A DNA stretch of 64,000 nucleotides from Tritrichomonas musculus (Eukaryota; Parabasalia; Tritrichomonadida; Tritrichomonadidae): contig JAPFFF010000012.1 in NCBI GenBank assembly GCA_039105265.1, positions 682,001 through 746,000 of the forward strand, given 5' to 3'. Both the position numbers and the translations under genes were made by a program. Positions 22,070-32,524 of the stretch are shown piece by piece. Positions within the stretch are counted from its first letter, which is position 1, and each line of letters starts with the position of its first letter. A model generated the notes under the pieces. That model was not told where the DNA came from. It saw only the letters and a list, made by a program, of their open reading frames with translations, and did not search any database.

Positions 22070-22360
22070 ACCTTTACTATAACAAGAAATTTGTATTAAA
22101 TACAAAAATTTTGTAAACAATACAAATATTTCGTATTAAAAACCAAATTTTCGTAACACATACAAAACTTTCGTAACAGATACAAAATTTCGTTATAGAT
22201 AAAAAAATTTTGTTATAGATGATTTTTTTTTGTTTTAGATAAAAAAATTTCGTCACATATACTATTTTTTTGTTACAAATACTAATTATTGGTTATTAAT
22301 AAATGATTTTTGTATCAATAACATATTTTTTGTTATTGATATAAAATTTTATTATAGAAA
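22070..22360. repeat. Uninterrupted ACAAAATTTTCGTAAC-repeat element
   Basis: About 290 bp of related short units (GTATTAAATACAAAAATTTT, CGTAACACATACAAAA, TTTCGTTATAGATAAA). It is the empty-site counterpart of the split copy at 17510-19005. Repeated at about 36785-37075 in unit 2. Confidence 0.65.
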
Positions 22361-22800
22361 ATTAAAATGATGACATATTGGGCCCTAAGCAAAAAGTTAT
22401 ATAAATGAAAACAAAAAATGTTAAAACGTTTTGATCAAAAAATAATAATAATAAAAAGATTACAATACAAACATTTTTAAGAATAATAGAAAAAGTAGAG
22501 TCATATAAGTGTGTTTGTATTTAGAGGTAGATTCATTGCCATAAAGCCGCATTTGTTGTGATATGCTTAGACTCTATCCAATATATTTATAATATAAAAA
22601 TAATATATAGTAGCTTGAAATAGCCAATATGATTATCAAAAAAATAGCTCATAATCATGTTGTATCGTTTCATATTTGTTACCAATTGATAGTAAATAGC
22701 TGTTTGTTCCAATTTTTTTCCGAAAAATTACTATTGTGATTCATTCATAGCAATAAAATGAATGAATTTGCTTGATTTGTTGCCTCAAAAGATGTTTTTT
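22361..22800. other. Spacer downstream of the 706-aa gene
   Basis: AT-rich with a slightly richer patch near 22495-22575 in which AGAGTC and GACTCT could pair over about 60 bp. No gene assigned. Confidence 0.35.
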
Positions 22801-24921
22801 TCACATTAGGACTTTTTGATTATAATTATAAAGAATTACCAGACTAATAATTATAACTATCAGTACCAAAATTTTCATCATTCCGCCTTTTGGGCATTCC
22901 TTGAAGATATTGATGTTTACCATTTCTTTAACATCGGTTAATGCTTTTGCGGTATTAGAAAATAGCGCTTCATTATTTTTTTTAAAATTTTCTTCATCCG
23001 CTTTATGAGAATTAATTTCAAAGATCTCTTCTTCATTCAATTCTTCAATCAATTTTGACGATTCCAGCTCAGTTGAGTTTTGTTTATCATAATGAATATG
23101 AGTATCATCTAATTTGATTTCCCGAGTGGCAATAGCTGAACCTAAAGGAGGAGAAACCTTACCTTCTTTATCTTGAGATTCTGAATCATTTTTTTCTATT
23201 AATTTACTTTTTACAAAATTTTTCTGGTCTCTCATCATTTCTTCACCAGAATAACGAGGCTTTTGTGGCTTTGTAATTTTGTCGCCGCTATTACTTGTCA
23301 TACATTTTTCTTTATTACCTTGAAAATGAATATTTTGTAGCCTCATCATGTCTTCAACAGTAAAGCAAGTCCTTTCACGCGTTGGAACTAATTCGCTGAG
23401 TGAAATATTTGACCTTCTTTTAATTAGCCTTTTGTTATTATTAGAATTATCATCGTCTGTATATTCTCTTGATGAAGCTGTAGCAGCCAAGGCAATAATT
23501 GCTGAAGAAGAAGCAGCAATGGCGGCTTTCTTTTGTTCTCTAATAAGATCTTCAATTGTTCGGCTTCCACTAAGTCCGCTTTGATGAGATGTTCTGTTTA
23601 TCTCACTGGCTTCGGCAAGGCTAATTGGTCCAACTTCATTATCGCTGTCGTAGTCATATTCATCGTCATCATCAGGTGGATTAAGGTTAATGATTTTGCT
23701 ATTTAGCCCGCCATATGATTTAACAAAATTGTTGAGTGAAATTCCATGTGAGTTGTTTGGGAATGAAACTTGATTTGGCATTCCTGCATAAAGATTGTGC
23801 ATAGTTCCGCTAGGCTGAGGAAAGTGTATATTTAAGTTATTTGTCGTTGATCTAATATTTGTATCATTGTTGAATACATTTTGTGGTTTGGTATCTGAGA
23901 TTATTTCATCAATATTGTTTCCATTTTCAGCTTCTTCTTCGTATTCTTCTTCGTATTCGAATACTTCTTCCATCTCGCCAGTTACATCATCTTCGTCTTC
24001 AATAACTGTCATGAGACTCGGTTTTTTGCCAACAAATTCGCCCGAATTGTTCTTTCCATGTTGGCGTGATTCAGTCAGTGATAATCGTGTATTTTTGTGA
24101 TTTGTAGAATTAACTTCAGCATCTATTTTAGATTCACTTTGACTGAGTAAAAATAGATTTGTTGATGCTTTGGAACCAAATGCCATTCCTAAAGGAATTT
24201 CATTATCTTCTTCGTATGATTCTGCATTTGAATCAGATTCATTGTCAGCTACTGGTATCGAATTTGTCTTCTTATCATATAAACTGTGTTCTTGATTATA
24301 ATTAAATTTTCCGATTTTTGAATCATTTGCAAACTGCTCGTTATCAATGGTATAATCAAGAAATGAAGGGTTACTTTGTGAATCTTCATTTTGAATTGAG
24401 GTCATCTTCGATATGCCAGAAAACGAATTTGTATTATTATTATTTATATTGGAAATAGGAGTTCCAACTAGGTCACTCATATCCGTTTCTTTATGTATAA
24501 ATGTTTCATCATCCGATAAATGTTTTGCAGACTTTGAAATATGATGAAGGTTATTGTTTGTAGGGCGTAAGTTAGTGTTATTCGAATTTGCTAAGAAACT
24601 ATTTTGTAATCTGTCTACCGAGAAATATGATTGAGTCTCAGCGTCATTAATGAGCTCTTTATGTAAATTGAATGAATCATCTTCAATCAACGGAGCTGAA
24701 GCAGACGATGAATGCTTACTGGGGTGGCAATTTTTTATCATTTGATTGGTATCTGATGGCTTTGGCTCGTTTTCGATCTCGTATAAACGATTTTGGAATT
24801 CTTCTTCGTAACTTTGAAAAAGATTCAGCATTGTAACTTTTTGTTCTCCTTCGTCGTTAGAAGGTGGAAAATTAGGCTGAAATGATGTATGATGAGTATC
24901 ATTACTGCTTTGGAAAAGCAT
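22801..24921 (-). CDS. Acidic, disordered, tail-anchored membrane protein, 706 aa (unit 1)
   Basis: ATG at 24921, TGA at 22801. Most of the chain is low complexity, rich in Asn, Ser, Asp and Glu, with strongly acidic stretches (EEVFEYEEEYEEEAE, residues about 317-331, and PDDDDEYDYDSDNE, about 414-427). The last 26 residues hold one hydrophobic helix, ILVLIVIIISLVILYNY, followed by a few residues, so the protein should be tail-anchored with its bulk in the cytosol. Three copies of a short motif follow one another: RTIEDLIREQKKA, CFTVEDMMRLQNIH and RYSGEEMMRDQKNF (residues about 454-576), possibly a repeated binding peptide. No signal peptide or enzyme domain. No family recognised; an ER or vesicle membrane adaptor is a guess from topology. 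An identical copy is at 37516-39636. Confidence 0.8.
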   Translation of the reverse strand: MLFQSSNDTHHTSFQPNFPPSNDEGEQKVTMLNLFQSYEEEFQNRLYEIENEPKPSDTNQMIKNCHPSKHSSSASAPLIEDDSFNLHKELINDAETQSYFSVDRLQNSFLANSNNTNLRPTNNNLHHISKSAKHLSDDETFIHKETDMSDLVGTPISNINNNNTNSFSGISKMTSIQNEDSQSNPSFLDYTIDNEQFANDSKIGKFNYNQEHSLYDKKTNSIPVADNESDSNAESYEEDNEIPLGMAFGSKASTNLFLLSQSESKIDAEVNSTNHKNTRLSLTESRQHGKNNSGEFVGKKPSLMTVIEDEDDVTGEMEEVFEYEEEYEEEAENGNNIDEIISDTKPQNVFNNDTNIRSTTNNLNIHFPQPSGTMHNLYAGMPNQVSFPNNSHGISLNNFVKSYGGLNSKIINLNPPDDDDEYDYDSDNEVGPISLAEASEINRTSHQSGLSGSRTIEDLIREQKKAAIAASSSAIIALAATASSREYTDDDNSNNNKRLIKRRSNISLSELVPTRERTCFTVEDMMRLQNIHFQGNKEKCMTSNSGDKITKPQKPRYSGEEMMRDQKNFVKSKLIEKNDSESQDKEGKVSPPLGSAIATREIKLDDTHIHYDKQNSTELESSKLIEELNEEEIFEINSHKADEENFKKNNEALFSNTAKALTDVKEMVNINIFKECPKGGMMKILVLIVIIISLVILYNYNQKVLM

Positions 24922-26080
24922 GATTTCAGTCTAAAAGTATATGAGGTCTAAAATTAAATTTAATAAACCAATCAAAAAAAACTTTTCATAGGTTGTTTGG
25001 AATCAAAAGTGAAAAAAATTATTTTGATACTCAATTTTCAAAAAGGGATAATATTAATTTCATTCAATTTTCAATTCATTTTATCTCTAAAAATTAAATA
25101 ATAAAATACTCAAAAATAATAATTTATTAAAATAGTAATTTATTAACAAAAAAAACCTGATTTCATATGGTTTTTATTTTGCAGTAATATTACAAAATCA
25201 TTGTTTAAAAATAATGAATTGAATCAATTCGAATCTAAGGTGAAAAAGATTTTATGACCTTTTTTCTGATTTATTGAAAAGTGAATTGAATTGTAATTAA
25301 CGGTTTTGATATAAAAAAGTATAATCATTTGAAATCATTTGGAATTGATCAATAAAGCATATGTTTTATTTTAGATGAAATAATTTTCACTTTTTTTTTC
25401 TCAAAAATAAAAAAACTTTTTGAAAGCATTTCACAAAAAAAAACTACTTTTGATAACAAATACAATTTATTGTTTTTCAAATGATGAGTAGGTTATAACT
25501 TATTTTAATATTTGTTTTTAAAAATGTTTAATGGAAATATAAAAAATGATGTTTCAATCACAAGGTTTTTGTAAATAATTAAATATTGAATAAACTCATA
25601 GAATAGAATTGTGAATATTATATCTTTTTATTTGCATAAAATAGTGGTTATTTTCAATATTGAATGCTCATTAAAAAACAAATTCAATTTTTTGAGTGAT
25701 ATGTTAACTTATTTGTATTAAGATGATTAAAAGAAAAAAATAGACTTATAAAAAAATATGAATTGATTATTAATTATATTAATCTTTGCCTGCTAACTTA
25801 GAATTTTGGAGGGTTGCATATATTGTATGAAATACAAATCATGAGTATAGCAAGTTAAATGCTTCCTACTTGTGTTATTGGTTTTAGGTAAATTATAATG
25901 TTTAAGTAAATAAACAATATTCAAAATATTTAGATATTTATATGATATAATACCTACATATTTTTACTTGAAAACTAAAAATTCTAGCATCATTTGCATT
26001 AATTTGTTTGTTTTTTATAGCAAAATCATTTAACATAACAATTACGATAGAAATTCATTATTTTCCATGATTCATCATTA
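24922..26080. other. AT-rich intergenic region between divergent genes
   Basis: Lies between the minus-strand 706-aa gene and the plus-strand 75-aa gene, so it should hold both promoters. ACTTTTGA-like words occur on the minus strand near 25003. No other feature. Confidence 0.5.
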
Positions 26081-26089
26081 ACTTTTTGA
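26081..26089 (+). promoter_or_regulatory. ACTTTTTGA motif upstream of the 75-aa gene
   Basis: ACTTTTTGA ends 22 bp before the ATG at 26112 and is directly preceded by TCATTA, resembling the trichomonad initiator (TCA+Y pattern). The same word stands at the same distance before the CYFIP and MULE transposase genes. Role inferred from position. Confidence 0.4.
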
Positions 26090-26111
26090 AAAAATAAACG
26101 GTTCTATATTA

Positions 26112-26339
26112 ATGACTGATTTGCCTCCAATTGCAAATTTTATTTCAAATTGTTTATTAATTTTACTTGTTATTACATTTATTTATGCATTGAATATTCG
26201 TTTCAATACAAAAGAATCGCCAAATGATAATGAGCCCAACTTTCATGACGAACAAAAAAATATGAAAAATTATGCATCAATTAATATCGCTTTAGAGCCT
26301 CAAGAAGATCAAAAACCTCGACTACGTCAAAATATTTGA
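26112..26339 (+). CDS. Small single-pass membrane protein, 75 aa (unit 1)
   Basis: ATG at 26112 and TGA at 26337. Residues about 8-28 (ANFISNCLLILLVITFIYAL) form one hydrophobic helix near the N-terminus; the remaining 45 residues are polar with Asn, Glu, Lys and Pro and end PRLRQNI. The short N-terminus and the more basic far side suggest a signal anchor with the tail in the cytosol, but topology is uncertain. The conserved promoter-like motif just upstream supports a real gene despite the size. It diverges from the 706-aa gene, also a one-helix membrane protein, so the two might share control. No family recognised. Identical copy at 40827-41054. Confidence 0.65.
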   Translation: MTDLPPIANFISNCLLILLVITFIYALNIRFNTKESPNDNEPNFHDEQKNMKNYASINIALEPQEDQKPRLRQNI

Positions 26340-27167
26340 TTTTGAATTCGGATTTTTTTTTTTTTTTTATCTGGAAACGTTAATGATAATTTCATTTAAT
26401 ATTTATTTATCATTCAGCGCATTAATTTATTTTAATTTAATTTATCCGTAAGATGTCAAATAAATATTAGTAAAGGCTTATGTCCGCATTGCATCTGTAA
26501 CCCTTTTGGTCGTAGCCATAATAGACAATTGCCGTTTTCAAGTTCATAGTTTACACAAAACCGCATTTGACGATAATCGTATTTGATCGAAGATATTAAT
26601 AATTTTTTGCGAAATATAATTTAATTACAAAATGATTTTTTTGATGATTATCAATTTTTGAATTGATTAGCAATAATTGAATTAGCATTTGATGATATGA
26701 AATAAAATAAAAAATAATAAGGAAATCAAGAATTCTTTTCAAATTTAAAAAAGAACAATTAAAATGAAAATTGTAAAAAATATTTTTTGGCTCTCTCTTT
26801 TTGTATTTAACGGCTCAAATTAATGTTATATTGCGTGAAATAGAAGTTTAAGAAAGAATATATATAATTTAAGGAAATTTTTTAAATTGTTAATTGGCTA
26901 TAATAATAATGATCGACTATTATTTATAAAACCAAAGAATAATACGATTGTGTTTCTGCAATATTCATGATGAATCCTTTATATTTACATGTGATTTATA
27001 TTTTTTAATTAATTATCATAAAGTTGATACAAAAATGGTTAATTTATTAGTATTTAAAAAGAATCGATATTATATCAAAGAAAACAATAAAATAAAGTAA
27101 TAAAAATTTGGTATTCTTATGTAAAATATTGCATTTTTATTTCATGAAATAATTGTTAAAAAAAAAA
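26340..27167. other. Intergenic region; candidate transcribed patch near 26450-26610
   Basis: AT-rich except for about 26450-26610, which has a more balanced composition (GGCTTATGTCCGCATTGCAT ... GTCGTAGCC). That could be a small RNA gene or a 3' remnant; no known RNA was recognised. The rest is empty. Confidence 0.3.
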
Positions 27168-27240
27168 CGTGCCACCCAGGACTCGAACCTAGAATCTCAT
27201 GCTCCGTAGGCACACGCCTTATCCATTGGGCCAGTGGCAC
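27168..27240 (-). tRNA. tRNA-Arg (ACG) (unit 1)
   Basis: A 73-nt cloverleaf on the minus strand. The acceptor stem is GTGCCAC with GTGGCAC and the discriminator is G. The D arm contains GGCCCAATGGATAAGGC, the anticodon stem-loop has loop CTACGGA giving anticodon ACG, and the T arm is GGTTCGAGTCC. Inosine at position 34 would let it read CGU, CGC and CGA. There is no intron and no encoded CCA. A T-run follows directly on the minus strand (27167 downward) as a pol III terminator. A and B box sequences are intact. Copy 2 lies at 41883-41955. Confidence 0.95.
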
Positions 27241-27355
27241 TTCTGAACTTAGGCTCAGAAGATATTCCAAGTGCTTTTTCTTCTATATTTCACCTTCTTT
27301 TGTTGCTTCTATCTAATTAAATAAAAAAGATTAGAATTATTGATCAATAGAAACA

Positions 27356-28297
27356 TTATTTTTTCACGGTCTTTTTTGAAATGTATTCAATCATTGCATC
27401 AACTTTGTGCAAATTTGTTTGGGGAAAGTAAACTTGCTTATTTGCAAATAAATCAAAAATCTGATTAAACGAAGGCCTATTCTCTGGATCCTTATCCCAG
27501 CATGATTGAATTAGTTTCTTGAAAGAAGCAGAAATATTTGAAGGCATATTTGGTCTTTTGTTTTGAATTACAACAGCAGTCATTATTGCTAGAGGATCCA
27601 TGTTTCTAAACGGAATTGATTCTGTTGCCATTTCCCAAAGTAAAACGCCATATTCATAAACATCTACTTTATTTGTATAATCTTCAATGCCATCATACAT
27701 TTCTGGCGCCATCCATCCAGGAGTTCCGATTATTTTTGCTTCAAATTTTGATTCTGTGTCAACTTTTTGAATTAAATCGTTAATTTCTTTTTGATCACTT
27801 TTGATTAATGATAACCCAAAATCGCTGATTTTGGGTAAATGATTTTCATCGAGAAGAATATTTGATGATTTAAGATCACGGTGGATGATGTTAGCTTGAT
27901 GAACGGATACCATTCCATATGCAATGCCCATTGCAATTAATGTTTTTTGCGAATTATCAAGTCTTGGAGACCTCGGCTTATGAGATAAAGCATCAAAAAG
28001 AGTTCCACAATCTGCATATTCTGTTTCAATACAAAAAGGGAAAGAATCTGAATATCCAAGTAATTTGATAACAAACATATTATTAATTTGCGAAAGCGAT
28101 AATAGTTCACTATAAAAATAAATTTTATCTTTCCCAGTAAGTTCTTCGGCATTCAAAACTTTAAGTGCACTTTTTTTTTCAGTTGTTATATGCTTTGCCA
28201 AAAAGACTTCTCCATAGCCACCTTTCCCAATAGTTTTTTCCTTTTGGAAATCAGAAAAAGAAACTTTTGGAAACTGAATTAAAAATTGATTTTCCAT
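27356..28297 (-). CDS. TKL-type protein kinase, 313 aa (unit 1)
   Basis: A nearly bare kinase domain that phosphorylates Ser/Thr (or Tyr) residues on unknown targets. The glycine loop is IGKGGYGEV (residues 23-31), the ATP lysine is Lys46 in SALKVL, and the helix C glutamate is about Glu64. The catalytic loop is HRDLKSSNILLD (139-150, Asp141), the magnesium loop DFG is 159-161, and the activation segment ends GTPGWMAPEM (191-200). The APE and CW..DPENRP (267-274) motifs are intact, so it should be active. HRDLKSSN and GTPGWMAPE place it with tyrosine-kinase-like kinases, a large family in trichomonads. No regulatory domain, membrane segment or signal peptide is present. The gene is transcribed away from the adjacent MULE, whose left end lies 185 bp upstream of its ATG. 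Identical copy at 42071-43012. Confidence 0.93.
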   Translation of the reverse strand: MENQFLIQFPKVSFSDFQKEKTIGKGGYGEVFLAKHITTEKKSALKVLNAEELTGKDKIYFYSELLSLSQINNMFVIKLLGYSDSFPFCIETEYADCGTLFDALSHKPRSPRLDNSQKTLIAMGIAYGMVSVHQANIIHRDLKSSNILLDENHLPKISDFGLSLIKSDQKEINDLIQKVDTESKFEAKIIGTPGWMAPEMYDGIEDYTNKVDVYEYGVLLWEMATESIPFRNMDPLAIMTAVVIQNKRPNMPSNISASFKKLIQSCWDKDPENRPSFNQIFDLFANKQVYFPQTNLHKVDAMIEYISKKTVKK

Positions 28298-28677
28298 TTG
28301 AATTTACAATAACAAAATTGAATAATTTTAACAATTCAAAAGTTTTATGAATATCTTCATTTTTAATCATTCTATTTTTAAAAATATTTTGTTTTTAAAT
28401 CTTAAATTTCCATATATATATATATATATATTGATGATGAAATAATGGAATTCTATTACAAAAGAAAATAAAATAAAATAATGGCGAAGTGACAAACTAT
28501 AGAAAAAGTTACACCATTTTTTTCTGAGGAAAATTCGTTATTCTGACTTTTTGAGTTAATTGAGAAGGCATACAAAAAGTTCTAAAATTTTCTTGTAAAG
28601 TTTTGAAAAAGTTCACTAAGATAAAACCATGAAAAAGCGCCATTTTTATAGAACTAAACCAATCAAAGAAACCGAGA

Positions 28678-29189
28678 TGACGACATTGCCGCCCATAGCA
28701 TGATCACGATCAGTAATGCTTAGCAGCTAGCTGGTTGTAACTGCGGCGAGTCGTCATCCGGACAAAGATATCGCGATTTCATCCGGAAGATCTGGAATGA
28801 CGACATTGCCGCCCATAGCAAGACCACGATCAGCAATGCTTAGCAGCTAGCTGGTTGTAACTGCGGCGAGTCGTCATCCGGACAAAGATATCGCGATTTC
28901 ATCCGGAAGATCTGGAATGACGACATTGCCGCCCATAGCAAGACCACGATCAGTAATGCTTAGCAGCTGGCTGGTTGTAACTGCGGCGAGTCGTCATCCG
29001 GACAAAGATATCGCGATTTCATCCGGAAGATCTGGAATGACGACATTGCCGCCCATAGCAAGACCACGATCAGCAATGCTTAGCAGCTAGCTGGTTGTAA
29101 CTGCGGCGAGTCGTCATCCGGACAAAGATATCGCGATTTCATCCGGAAGATCTGGAATGACGACATTGCCGCCCATAGCAAGACCACGG
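28678..29189. repeat. Left outer array of 120-bp GC-rich repeats, MULE copy 1
   Basis: Four full units and a partial one with an exact 120-bp period, starting TGACGACATTGCCGCCCATA. Each contains the palindromes CAGCTAGCTG (or CAGCTGGCTG) and paired TCATCCGGA words around GATATCGCGATTTC. GC content is far above the surroundings. Such subterminal arrays in MULEs can bind transposase. Confidence 0.9.
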
Positions 29190-29385
29190 TGGCAATAAAA
29201 AGATGAAAATAAAACAAACAAAAAACAAACAAAATTGATTATTTAATATTATTATTACGATTTTTTAATTTTTTTATTTTGATAAAGCTTATTTAAAATA
29301 TTCTGAGTCTTCTCAGAAATTTGTTAAATTTTTTTTTTTATAAATATATATAACTTTTTGAAAGAATTATGGTCTTTTTATATTT

Positions 29386-29517
29386 ATGGAAGAAGACCAA
29401 AATCTTTATTATTCAGCGAAATATCTATCTCATACGCAAAGACCTAATTCTTTAAAAGATAAAGTTCTAAAATTTTCTTGTAAAGTTTTGAAAAAGTTCA
29501 CTAAGATAAAACCATGA
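29386..29517 (+). pseudogene. Inverted copy of the transposase 5' end in the left arm, MULE copy 1
   Basis: From about 29190 to 29460 the left arm carries the transposase upstream region and first 25 codons (MEEDQNLYYSAKYLS...) facing right, then switches into inner terminal-repeat sequence. The resulting frame has 43 codons. Its promoter-like ACTTTTTGA word is intact, so transcription from here would run antisense into the transposase gene. Confidence 0.75.
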
Positions 29518-29564
29518 AAAAGCGCCATTTTTATAGAACTAAACCAATCAAAGAAACCGAGATG

Positions 29565-29835
29565 ACGACATTGCCGCCCATAGCATGATCACGATCAGTA
29601 ATGCTTAGCAGCTAGCTGGTTGTAACTGCGGCGAGTCGTCATCCGGACAAAGATATTGCGATTTCATCCGGAAGATCTGGAATGACGACATTGCCGCCCA
29701 TAGCAAGACCACGATCAGCAATGCTTAGCAGCTGGCTGGTTGTAACTGCGGCGAGTCGTCATCCGGACAAAGATATCGCGATTTCATCCGGAAGATCTGG
29801 AATTGACGATATTGCCGCCCATAGGACGACCACGG
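29565..29835. repeat. Left inner array of 120-bp repeats, MULE copy 1
   Basis: Two units and a partial one, same sequence and orientation as the left outer array, preceded by about 100 bp repeated from the terminal region. The outer junction to AT-rich DNA reads CCACGGTGGCAATAAAAAGA, as in every array. Confidence 0.85.
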
Positions 29836-29991
29836 TGGCAATAAAAAGATGAAAATAAAACAAACAAAAAACAAACAAAATTGATTATTTAATATTATTG
29901 TGATTTTTTATTTTTTATTTTTATTTTTTTTTTTTTTTTTTTTTTTTTGATAAAGCTTATTTAAAATATTCTGAGTCTTCTCAGAAATTTG

Positions 29992-32334
29992 TTAAGAGAA
30001 AAATCTGTTACCACCTGCAGCTAAATCTGCATTTTTCCAACTTGCTATTTTGAATTTAGATAAAAAATATATGACACCTGAATTATCGCATCTAGTTTCA
30101 AAAACATAGCGGACAAAATTAGAAAAACATATTTTTTCGATATCATGATATGATAATTGAGGATACATTCCTTTAATTTCAGCCTTCGTTTCATAGTATT
30201 TTTTCTTAATTAATTCGATGTCAGCATTACAGTCTTTTATCATTGAATCAAAATTGTCATCTTCGTCGTATAAATTTTCAAGTTTTAATTTTTCTTTCTT
30301 TTGACTTGTGTTACTTTCTTCTTTCTTTTTTCTGAAAACCAATTTTTCATCAAGTGCTCGAAAATCAAAATGATTTCCAGAATATTTGGCATCATTTGGA
30401 TTAATATTTGGGAATTTTGGTAAAACATATGTAAAACAATTAAGAAACTCATTAATAAAAGAGCCTAATATATTCAATGATTCCTTATCAAACTTTCTAT
30501 TCTTTTCAACTTCGTATATTGATATTATTCTATCTATATTTTTTCTATTTGATTTAAAAAGATTTTTTTCAAATTTATAATTGGGGAACTTTTTGAGAGA
30601 TTGAACAAATAAATATTGAATATCAATTTCATTGCTATTTTTAACAATATTAAATATTTCTGATTTGCAAAAATTATTTAATATTGTATGTATGCAAGGA
30701 AGTTTCACTCCATAAATTGATTCAACAAAATCATCTTCACCACAATCACAATTTTCTTTTGAACATTTTAAATAATTATCTGGTCTCTTGCTAAGAATTT
30801 GTATAACTTTTTGAATCATTTTTTGATGTTTGTTTTGAAAAGAATTTCCACAAATATCTGAGTAATTATTTATATAATTTAATAAATAATTTACAATTGT
30901 TGTGAAACCAGTTTTAAATGAATGAGTTCCGGAATCTGGCAATTTTTGATTGATATTTCCGTGGAAACCTTCCGAATGATTTGAACAACGAGCTACATGG
31001 TGGTCAGAACGAATCCATATTGCCCAATTAGCAATATAATAATCACTTTTTTTAATTTCTTCTTTATTTGGCATTCTTTCCACTTCATCTATATCTTTTA
31101 ACATAATTTCAAAATCTTTTAATTTTTGTTTTTTTTCATTATCTTGATCGGTATCGTCAAATAAAGGTGAATTTGGATCTTTTTTATATTCGTCCATTTC
31201 AACTAAAATAAATTCTTTTTCTTGTTTATATATTAAATATGTTTTGCATCTCAATAACCTTGCAACCCATATGCCTAATGATGATTTAGGTCCAAATATT
31301 TGTATAATATGACGATGACAAAAATATTGAATATTTGAATGTAATTTACAGAACTTTTTGATAGGAGAACCTAAATCTGATAAAACAACTTTATTTTCAA
31401 AAACATTTTTATTTAAACAAAACTTATTTAATCCATCAAATAATAAATTATATAAAAAACGGTTCTCTTTAGGGCCAATTGATAATGCGAAAGGAAAACT
31501 TGAATTGAAATAAATTGAATGGTATATACAAAATTTGTAAGGCTTAAGCGCATAAAAAGAAGCATCAATTTGCAAATAATGCATATAATTTATAACTTCT
31601 AAAGCCCAAGGCATAATCCATATTATATTTTTAATAAAAGCAAAATCATTATTAAATTTAAATGCAAATCCATCGTCCTGAACTTTTTGAGTACTTATCT
31701 CAATATAAACAAAACCAGGTAAATGCAATAAAATTTTATAAAAATCATCATAACCTTGAAAACTAACGGCTCTTCTACGCAAGGTTCTTTTATCTAAAAA
31801 GTTTTGAAAAGCAAATTTTATAAATATTGGAAAATTAGAATTTTTTCGAGCTACGTAATTACAAAAAGTATAAAGCATTGTATTTTTATGTTTACATTGT
31901 TTATTCCAAAAATCTTGAGTCAAAAAAGGACACTCTTTATTTTTCAAAGTATATGGCGACGTCATGATACATTCTTCAAAATCAATAGTAACAACTTTCA
32001 TAGTTTGGTTTTCAAGGAGTTGATCTCTAGCGAGAACTTTAATGGTTTCCAAATCGTTTTTGACAGTTATGCTAAATATTTGAATTTCAGTATTTATCTT
32101 TGATTTATTACAGCAACTAAACGAAAAAATGTCATTATAAACTCTTTTGTTGTTGCATATAAATTCTTTGGTTAAGCTATCGAGGAAAAGGATTAGCGAA
32201 ATGATATTGAAATTCTGAGAATGCAAAGGAACAATTTCAATGAATGTTCTTAATCCTTTATCTTTTAAAGAATTAGGTCTTTGCGTATGAGATAGATATT
32301 TCGCTGAATAATAAAGATTTTGGTCTTCTTCCAT
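29992..32334 (-). CDS. MULE transposase, 780 aa (MULE copy 1)
   Basis: Cuts and joins the ends of its own element. The DDE/RNase H core is visible: Asp257 (LQIDASFYAL), FPFALSIGPKENRFLYNLLF (280-299), Asp320 in VVLSDLGSPI followed by the MULE FCHRH motif (338-342), and Glu455 in CSNHSEGFHGNINQKL. A SWIM-type zinc finger follows: CDC at 529-531 and CIH at 547-549 (CxCxnCxH), as in MuDR/MULE transposases. An acidic linker with many Lys/Asp residues fills 373-430. Length and motif order are normal and the frame is unbroken, so the element may be autonomous. The ATG at 32334 lies 24 bp from an ACTTTTTGA word and is followed by N-terminal sequence that is also copied in both arms. It is the only intact transposase in this unit. 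Confidence 0.9.
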   Translation of the reverse strand: MEEDQNLYYSAKYLSHTQRPNSLKDKGLRTFIEIVPLHSQNFNIISLILFLDSLTKEFICNNKRVYNDIFSFSCCNKSKINTEIQIFSITVKNDLETIKVLARDQLLENQTMKVVTIDFEECIMTSPYTLKNKECPFLTQDFWNKQCKHKNTMLYTFCNYVARKNSNFPIFIKFAFQNFLDKRTLRRRAVSFQGYDDFYKILLHLPGFVYIEISTQKVQDDGFAFKFNNDFAFIKNIIWIMPWALEVINYMHYLQIDASFYALKPYKFCIYHSIYFNSSFPFALSIGPKENRFLYNLLFDGLNKFCLNKNVFENKVVLSDLGSPIKKFCKLHSNIQYFCHRHIIQIFGPKSSLGIWVARLLRCKTYLIYKQEKEFILVEMDEYKKDPNSPLFDDTDQDNEKKQKLKDFEIMLKDIDEVERMPNKEEIKKSDYYIANWAIWIRSDHHVARCSNHSEGFHGNINQKLPDSGTHSFKTGFTTIVNYLLNYINNYSDICGNSFQNKHQKMIQKVIQILSKRPDNYLKCSKENCDCGEDDFVESIYGVKLPCIHTILNNFCKSEIFNIVKNSNEIDIQYLFVQSLKKFPNYKFEKNLFKSNRKNIDRIISIYEVEKNRKFDKESLNILGSFINEFLNCFTYVLPKFPNINPNDAKYSGNHFDFRALDEKLVFRKKKEESNTSQKKEKLKLENLYDEDDNFDSMIKDCNADIELIKKKYYETKAEIKGMYPQLSYHDIEKICFSNFVRYVFETRCDNSGVIYFLSKFKIASWKNADLAAGGNRFFS

Positions 32335-32358
32335 AAATATAAAAAGACCATAATTCTT

Positions 32359-32367
32359 TCAAAAAGT
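32359..32367 (-). promoter_or_regulatory. ACTTTTTGA motif upstream of the MULE transposase
   Basis: On the minus strand ACTTTTTGA ends 24 bp before the ATG at 32334. The same word and spacing occur before the CYFIP and 75-aa genes, so the transposon seems to use a host-like core promoter. Repeated at 47073-47081 in unit 2. Confidence 0.4.
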
Positions 32368-32524
32368 TATATATATTTATAAAAAAAAAAATTTAACAAA
32401 TTTCTGAGAAGACTCAGAATATTTTAAATAAGCTTTATCAAAATAAAAAAATTAAAAAATCGTAATAATAATATTAAATAATCAATTTTGTTTGTTTTTT
32501 GTTTGTTTTATTTTCATCTTTTTA

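Noticed and set aside
23348-24100. Plus-strand frames within the 706-aa gene
   Set aside because: Shadow frames of Ser-rich codons opposite a convincing coding strand; same in unit 2.
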